A stretch of DNA of 64,000 nucleotides from CAZCGA01 sp964498075 (lineage in GTDB: Bacteria; Desulfobacterota; Binatia; HRBIN30): positions 1 to 64,000 of the forward strand of contig CAZCGA010000013.1 in assembly GCA_964498075.1 (NCBI GenBank). The letters are read 5' to 3'. Below the pieces are notes generated by a model, which saw only the letters and a list, made by a program, of their open reading frames with translations, made no database searches and had not been told where the DNA came from. Shown here in pieces: positions 59,561-64,000 of this stretch; position 1 is the stretch's first letter; each line of letters begins with the position of its first letter. Made by a program: the position numbers and the translations under genes.

Positions 59561-60211
59561 TCAGCACCCCGGCGCTGAGCGAACGTCCGGGTCAGGTTGC
59601 CCTCCCGTGAGTTGCCGCGTGTCGCCCCACGCCGCTGTGAAATTGACGTGCGTAGGGTTGGTGGCAACCAGACCGATGTAATCGCCGAAGTAGCAGTTGC
59701 CGAACACCTGGTCGAAATATGGATTGAGGTTGGGCAAGGGGTTGGGTGCATCGACATCGGTCCATTGCTCGTTTCCCTGCCACGTGACCCCGCCGTCGAA
59801 CGAGCTGTTCCCGTACACGTCATACTTCAGGTTCATTGCCGTGTCTCGGCGCCGGTCATACCACACCGACTTGATCTCGGTCATGGGCGGACTTGACTCC
59901 ACCACGATGGTTGCGATGCGCGGCTGGAACTGATCCGTCGCCACGACATCGTTCAGTACGATCACCGGGTTCGAGGTAAAGCTGAGAACGCTTCCACTGA
60001 CTGTCCCGCGACGGAACTTGACGTCGCTGTTGTTGCTCCCCGCGGGGTCGAAGTCATTCCAGACTGCATACACCTTGGTCGCGTCCATCGGGTCCGTCGC
60101 CAGGTTGGCGAAGGTCGCTTCCCGAATGTTGCCGTTCAATACCTCGGTACCAGGGTCTCCGGAGTAGCAGGTCGCGCGACCTGTCGGGAGCCTTGCGGTG
60201 CCGATATCCAC
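59561..60211 (-). pseudogene. 5'-truncated sialidase/BNR-like gene
   Basis: 216 aa from a weak GTG. Strands ATKVYAVWNDFDPAGSNNSD, IKSVWYDRRRDTAMNLKYDV and SFDGGVTWQGNEQWTD include an Asp-box (S-x-D-x-G-x-T-W). The ending FGDYIGLVATNPTHVNFTAA with WGDTR matches the C-terminal half of secreted exo-alpha-sialidase-like propellers. There is no signal peptide, and the N-terminal blades are missing. Just upstream another frame starts MKIRLIALKW. The gene seems truncated at the 5' side by deletion. Confidence 0.6.
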
Positions 60212-60352
60212 TTCAATGCAATCAATCGTATTTTCATCGCGTCACCTCGTTCCAGTTGCGAATAGGAGAGCCATACCTCTGTGCCGCCGGCTGCGGCGCG
60301 GGCGGTGCCCGGCATCGCCGTACGCGGTCCGACAACGCTGCCGGTGTGAGCT

Positions 60353-61204
60353 TCACGACGAAACCCCAGCGCGTAAGGAACGTCGCCCTCCCGACGCTTC
60401 ACCGCGAACCTTCGGCGCGCCGCGCTGATTCCCGGGTTCCTGTGACGCAAGTGTGCGCCCCACCAACGTCCCGGCTGCAACCGCGGCCGCTACCGGCACG
60501 AGCCAACTGTTGAGAGTCAGACGATTCTGCCGCAAGAGCTCCAAAGCTGCTGTGCTAGCGAAGAACAGGGCATAGAACAGCAGCTGCGTATGACCTGGCG
60601 CCGCGTCGCGGCCGCGGTGACGGACGAGAATGAGCAGGATCAAGACCGCGGCACCGACGAAGTAGAGTTGCAATGGGTGGACAGGCAGCGACGCTTGCGC
60701 CGTTTCGGGTATCCAGCGTTGTGTGCGGTGATACCAGAAGACCCAGCTCCCGCGCGGGAAGGTTACTGCCCAGGGCAGGCCCGAGACCTTCCCGAAGCAG
60801 CAGCCATTCAGGAAGCATCCCAAGCGGATGAAAACGAGTGCAAGCGCCGCCAGCGGGATCATCACATCCCCGAAGCGCCGCCACGGCAACCGCAAGACGC
60901 GGCAGACGACCGGCATCGCCGCAGCCAACGCCAATATGCCGCCGGGGATGCGAAAGCCATGGAGTGCACCGCGGACCTGCTCGGGTACGTAGTCGTCGAA
61001 TGGGAAGAACCGCGCCTCAGCGAGGTAGAGCAGCTTCGAGCCGCCGAGAATGCTCAACGCCAACAACGCCAACGCGATCGCCGAAGGGGCCGGAGGGAAG
61101 CCCGCACGCGCGGCGACGCCCGTCCCCGCGCCGATCCCGACACCGGCGGCGCAAAGCCACATGACGAAGTAGAGAGGAATCGAGTCGAAGAGCAAGGGAT
61201 GCAT
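60353..61204 (-). CDS. lgt: prolipoprotein diacylglyceryl transferase (Lgt) family protein
   Basis: A 283-aa inner-membrane protein with about seven TM segments. The family core FIRLGCFLNGCCFGKVSGLP corresponds to the G-R-x-G-N/C-F-x-N/A-G signature, with HGFRIPGGILAL (conserved His) before it and PVHPLQLYF after it. Lgt transfers diacylglyceryl from phosphatidylglycerol to the lipobox Cys of prolipoproteins. The CxxxGCC variant typifies a subgroup that may have other substrates, so the housekeeping role is probable, not certain. The C-terminal 30 residues are basic and unconserved. Confidence 0.8.
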   Translation of the reverse strand: MHPLLFDSIPLYFVMWLCAAGVGIGAGTGVAARAGFPPAPSAIALALLALSILGGSKLLYLAEARFFPFDDYVPEQVRGALHGFRIPGGILALAAAMPVVCRVLRLPWRRFGDVMIPLAALALVFIRLGCFLNGCCFGKVSGLPWAVTFPRGSWVFWYHRTQRWIPETAQASLPVHPLQLYFVGAAVLILLILVRHRGRDAAPGHTQLLFYALFFASTAALELLRQNRLTLNSWLVPVAAAVAAGTLVGRTLASQEPGNQRGAPKVRGEASGGRRSLRAGVSS

Positions 61205-61391
61205 TGAGCTTCCTCTTCGCGTGAAAGGTAACTGATGCTATCTCCCCCCTTCAGGTAATTGTCAATTGTCGTGGCCATGAAATTGCCTTTCGCGAATCGA
61301 ACGGGAAAGCAAGTATAGCGACTCACTGCGACTCTACCGCGCCGCACGGCTCAGGCTATGAGGCGCTGGCCCAGCGACAACATCCACGTGT

Positions 61392-62291
61392 TCATCCGTC
61401 GCGAGTCACTCCCCGAATCGCCTCCGCGAGGCGTACGGCGTCGACGGTCGCGGCGACGTCGTGCGTGCGGATCAGCGCCGCACCGTTGTAGACGGCGATC
61501 GCGGTTGCGCTGAGTGAGCCGGGCAGCCGGTCGGCGGCGTCCTTGCGGCCCGTGAGCTTGCCGATGAAGGACTTACGCGAGATGCCGACTAGCAGCGGCC
61601 GGCCGAGCCGGCGAAACCGGTGCAGCTGATCTAGCACCAGACAGTCGAGCTCATCCCACGGCAGCGCGGCGCGGCGGAAGAAGCCGATGCCGGGATCGAG
61701 AACGGTGCGCTCGCGTGCAATCTGCGCCCGTCGTGTGCGCACCAAACACTGCCGCAACAACGACAGCAGCATCACGATCGGTGGCTGCAGGTTCGGTCCC
61801 CGCTCGCACGCCATGAGGATCACGCCGCCAGCGTCGCGTGCGACCTCGCCCATGTGAGGATCGTGACTCAGGCCACTGACGTCGTTGATGATCGCCGCGC
61901 CGGCTTGCAGGGCCGCGGCCGCGACCCGACTGCGCTGCGTGTCGGCGGAGATCGGCACGCTCGCCACCTGACGCACGGCACGTACCGCCGCCATCATCCG
62001 CCGAACTTCCTCGTCTTCGCTGATCGCTCCCTTCAGGTACGGCGCCGTCGACATGGCGCCGACGTCGAGGATGTCGGCACCCTCTTCGACCATCCGCACC
62101 GCAAGCCGCTGCAGCGCCCGACGGCCCGTCGCTACAGAACCTCTGTAAAAGGACTCCGGGCTGACGTTGATGGCGCCGACAATGCGCACCGGAAAGCCGT
62201 CGCCGACCTCGACCCCGGCCAGATTGGCGTGGAGACTGCGAGGAGATCTCGGTGTTTGCGACATTCCACACGCACGCGACAGCGGTTTCAT
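61392..62291 (-). CDS. folP: dihydropteroate synthase family protein
   Basis: 299 aa, TIM barrel. VRIVGAINVSPESFYRGSVA is the pterin/pABA loop (canonical: MGIxNVTPDSFSDGG), followed by GADILDVGAMSTAPY, ADTQRSRVAAAALQAGAAII with NDVSG, LDPGIGF, LLVGISRKSFIGKLTG and IRTHDVAATVDAVRLAEAIR. It condenses 7,8-dihydropterin pyrophosphate with p-aminobenzoate in folate synthesis. The NVSPESFYRGS version (Tyr in place of Ser-Asp) is divergent and occurs in DHPS-like enzymes of C1/methanopterin organisms, so a related pterin role is possible. Confidence 0.82.
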   Translation of the reverse strand: MKPLSRACGMSQTPRSPRSLHANLAGVEVGDGFPVRIVGAINVSPESFYRGSVATGRRALQRLAVRMVEEGADILDVGAMSTAPYLKGAISEDEEVRRMMAAVRAVRQVASVPISADTQRSRVAAAALQAGAAIINDVSGLSHDPHMGEVARDAGGVILMACERGPNLQPPIVMLLSLLRQCLVRTRRAQIARERTVLDPGIGFFRRAALPWDELDCLVLDQLHRFRRLGRPLLVGISRKSFIGKLTGRKDAADRLPGSLSATAIAVYNGAALIRTHDVAATVDAVRLAEAIRGVTRDG

Positions 62292-62336
62292 GATCGCGAG
62301 CCGGTTGGCGAGCCTTGCGCAGCGCGCACCGCACGC

Positions 62337-62465
62337 GCCGCCGGGGAATGGAATTCCCCGGCTACGTCATGCCGAAGTCGTCTGGAAGACGACTCTAGCT
62401 CGACCTGCAGTCGTCTTCAGACGACTTCTTTCCAGCCGTAGCCGGAGAATTCGATTCCCCGGCGG
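62337..62465. repeat. 129-bp nested palindrome between folP and the enoyl-CoA hydratase gene
   Basis: The outer arms CCGCCGGGGAAT.GAATTC.C and CCGGCTACG (from 62337) pair with the complementary right arm ending at 62465. The inner arms GAAGTCGTCTGGAAGACGAC (62374-62393) and GTCGTCTTCAGACGACTTC (62410-62428) pair, and each is itself palindromic. It lies in the space between two minus-strand genes and could fold into a long hairpin in the mRNA. Confidence 0.85.
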
Positions 62466-62537
62466 TGCCACCACCTCCGACCAGTGCCTCATGCACAATG
62501 ACTCAATGACCCATTGGCTCTCAATGGCTCAACTCCC

Positions 62538-63317
62538 TCACTTCCCCTTCCACTCCGGCTTGCGCTTCTGCGCGAAGGCCATGACCCCTTCCGTCATGTC
62601 CTCGGAGCCGAACAGCGCGCCGACCAGCGGATACGACTTGTGCAGCGCGTCTTCGAGCGGCATGCCCTGACTGAGCATCGCGACCTGCTTGGTCGTGCGC
62701 ACCGAGATCGGCGAGCACTCCAGGATCTCGTTGGCCCAGCGCTCGGCCGCGGCCGGCAGGTCCTTCAGCGGCACGACCTCGTTGACAATGCCCAGCCGAT
62801 ACGCCTCGTCGGCCATGATGTGCTTGCCGGTGAGCATCATGCCCATCGCCAGCTTCGGCGGGATGTGCCTGGGAAGGCGTTGCATGCCGCCGGCCAGCGC
62901 CGCCAATCCAACGCGCGGCTCGGGCAGACCGAAGCGGGCGTGATCTGCGGCGACGATGATGTCGCACGCCAGCGCGATCTCGAAGCCACCACCGAGCGCA
63001 AAGCCGTTCACCGCCGCGATCACCGGCTTGAACAGATCGAAGCGCGTCGTGATGCCGCCGAAACCGCCCTTCCCAAAGGTGGTCGCGCCCATGCCGTGCT
63101 GCGCCGAGTACTTCAGATCGTTGCCTGCGGAGAACGCCTTCTCTCCGGCACCGCTCAGGATCGCCACCCAACACTCGGCGTCGTCAGCGAAGTCGTCGAA
63201 GACCGACGACAGCTCTTGGTTGGCCGCCGGATGCAGCGCATTCAGCACCTCCGGCCGGTTGATGGTGATGCGCGCAATGCGCCCTTGCTTCTCGTACTTG
63301 ATGAACTCGCACCCCAT
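62538..63317 (-). CDS. enoyl-CoA hydratase/isomerase family protein
   Basis: 259-aa crotonase. GAGEKAFSAGNDLKYSAQHG (first oxyanion hole), ALGGGFEIALACDIIVAADH (second) and ARFGLPEPRVGLAALAGGMQ, with Glu in the position of a catalytic acid. The C-terminus AFAQKRKPEWKGK is typical. It hydrates or isomerises enoyl-CoA esters in beta-oxidation-type degradation. Its upstream neighbour on the same strand is a glutathione S-transferase gene 25 bp away, so they probably form an operon. Confidence 0.92.
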   Translation of the reverse strand: MGCEFIKYEKQGRIARITINRPEVLNALHPAANQELSSVFDDFADDAECWVAILSGAGEKAFSAGNDLKYSAQHGMGATTFGKGGFGGITTRFDLFKPVIAAVNGFALGGGFEIALACDIIVAADHARFGLPEPRVGLAALAGGMQRLPRHIPPKLAMGMMLTGKHIMADEAYRLGIVNEVVPLKDLPAAAERWANEILECSPISVRTTKQVAMLSQGMPLEDALHKSYPLVGALFGSEDMTEGVMAFAQKRKPEWKGK

Positions 63318-63342
63318 GTCTGGCCTCCTCGCTTGACCGTGA

Positions 63343-63999
63343 CTACTGTGTGTTGATCCGCGATTGCATCTCCTTCATCGCCTCCAGCATCTCGGCGTGC
63401 ACCCGCTCCACGGATGGACGTTGCCGCACCTGCTCCCACCATGCGGCGAGCTTCGGGCGGTTCTCCGTGAGCGGTGGCGCGCCGAACAGTGCCAAGGTGA
63501 ACTCGGTGTACAACATCGTCGGCGCCAGCGAGCAATCCGCCAGCGTGAAGGCGCCGCCGACCGCGTAGGGGCCCGGCGACAGCATCGCTTCCAACTGATC
63601 GAGTCGCGTACCGACCTCCGCGAGCTTCGCGACGATCAGCTGCTGATCCCGTTGCGGTGCGACGAGCTGCAAGAACAGCTCGTAGAGCGGCGGCGCCAAG
63701 TACAGGTCATGGAACCGCCCGAAGCCGCGGGCGCGGGCGCGGCCCTCCGGATCGCGCGGCAGCAGCGGCGGCGCGGAAAACTTCTCGTCCAGGTACGCGT
63801 TGATGATCTCCGACTCACCGATGATCGTACCGTCTACCTCCAGCGCCGGCGTCTTGCCGAGCGGATAGATCCGCAGGTACTCGGGCGACTTCAGGTCGCC
63901 GCCGGGAATCGGCACGATGTCGACCGGCGCGCCCTTCTCGTAGATCGCCACGCGGCACTTCGAGGCGAAATGGCTGCCGTTCTGGTTGTAGAGCTTCAT
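63343..63999 (-). CDS. glutathione S-transferase family protein
   Basis: 218 aa. The N-terminal thioredoxin fold begins MKLYNQNGSHFASKCRVAIY with the catalytic Ser/Cys region at residues 9-15. The cis-Pro and SNAIL-like segments are LGKTPALEVDGTIIGESEII. The C-terminal helical domain starts near PPLLPRDPEGRARARGF. GSTs conjugate glutathione or isomerise thiol-sensitive compounds. The start codon lies one base from the window edge, and nothing further upstream can be seen. It is likely co-transcribed with the enoyl-CoA hydratase. Confidence 0.9.
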   Translation of the reverse strand: MKLYNQNGSHFASKCRVAIYEKGAPVDIVPIPGGDLKSPEYLRIYPLGKTPALEVDGTIIGESEIINAYLDEKFSAPPLLPRDPEGRARARGFGRFHDLYLAPPLYELFLQLVAPQRDQQLIVAKLAEVGTRLDQLEAMLSPGPYAVGGAFTLADCSLAPTMLYTEFTLALFGAPPLTENRPKLAAWWEQVRQRPSVERVHAEMLEAMKEMQSRINTQ

Positions 64000-64000
64000 C

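Noticed and set aside
1..64000. CRISPR arrays.
   Set aside because: No regularly spaced identical repeats; the repeats seen are palindromic spacers, protein repeats or one long-range direct repeat.
1..64000. tRNA or rRNA genes, including one as attachment site of the 40-48 kb island.
   Set aside because: No cloverleaf with a T-loop GGTTCRA motif or rRNA sequence was noticed near the repeats; the 36-bp repeat is protein-coding.

Overview
The window comes from a high-GC Gram-negative bacterium. It has an OmpA-type porin, an Lgt-type lipoprotein acyltransferase and many signal peptides. Three acyl-CoA dehydrogenases, two enoyl-CoA hydratases, a CoA-transferase, an F420/LLM-type oxidoreductase, a P450 and several SnoaL-like proteins suggest a soil or sediment heterotroph that degrades acids, lipids or aromatics. 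Secreted proteins with Thr/Pro-rich linkers, dockerin-like ends and Cys-containing C-terminal tails resemble metagenome lineages such as Binatota/Deltaproteobacteria. That placement is an impression; no rRNA or marker gene is present to test it.

Layout. 0-4.7 kb: end of a nitrile-hydratase-type operon (accessory protein), a PPOX flavoprotein, a lipoprotein carboxylesterase, an M15 peptidase and a DJ-1/PfpI protein close to isonitrile hydratase. 4.8-15.9 kb: a long + strand catabolic run (two adjacent acyl-CoA dehydrogenases, MFS exporter, 2-hydroxyacid dehydrogenase, TauE/SafE permease, nitroreductase, EEP hydrolase, TauD/TfdA dioxygenase, methylsuccinyl-CoA-dehydrogenase-like enzyme, OmpA protein). 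15.9-25 kb: enoyl-CoA hydratase, SnoaL proteins, ferric-reductase-like membrane protein, MDR oxidoreductase, glgC, P450, aldose epimerase, dienelactone hydrolase, LLM oxidoreductase. 25-29 kb: two secreted proteins (beta-helix; Thr/Pro-rich with dockerin-like end), then an APH-like kinase and a helical partner. 29-33.9 kb: CoA-transferase followed by a complete ECF transporter (S component, fused double ATPase, EcfT).

33.9-38.1 kb is a scarred region: debris of an addiction-module operon, an intact DUF2283 pair, a truncated IS110 transposase, a minimal tyrosinase, a frameshifted and truncated multicopper oxidase, and a LodB/halogenase-like flavoprotein. 40.2-48.5 kb is the most interesting part. 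A segment of about 8.25 kb, visibly less GC-rich and with different codon use, is bounded by a perfect 36-bp direct repeat. One copy is the 3' end of a DinB-family gene. The segment carries one giant gene (2128 aa) with an N-terminal Mrr-like nuclease, a long helical-repeat body and a PIN-like region, plus a DUF433/DUF5615 toxin-antitoxin pair and gene fragments. It looks like a small conflict (defence) island inserted at the end of the DinB gene, and it encodes no recognisable integrase.

48.5-64 kb: DinB protein, a broken ECF-sigma/membrane fusion next to a Spy/CpxP-like metal sensor, a 1070-aa propeller/di-heme cytochrome, SDR, ferredoxin, Rrf2 regulator, a 51-aa membrane peptide, a 948-aa repeat propeller with a C-terminal anchor and a downstream ex-lipoprotein, a truncated sialidase-like gene, Lgt, dihydropteroate synthase, enoyl-CoA hydratase and a glutathione S-transferase. 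Nested palindromic repeats occur between genes, and one lies in frame inside the ECF ATPase gene. I found no tRNA, rRNA or CRISPR array.
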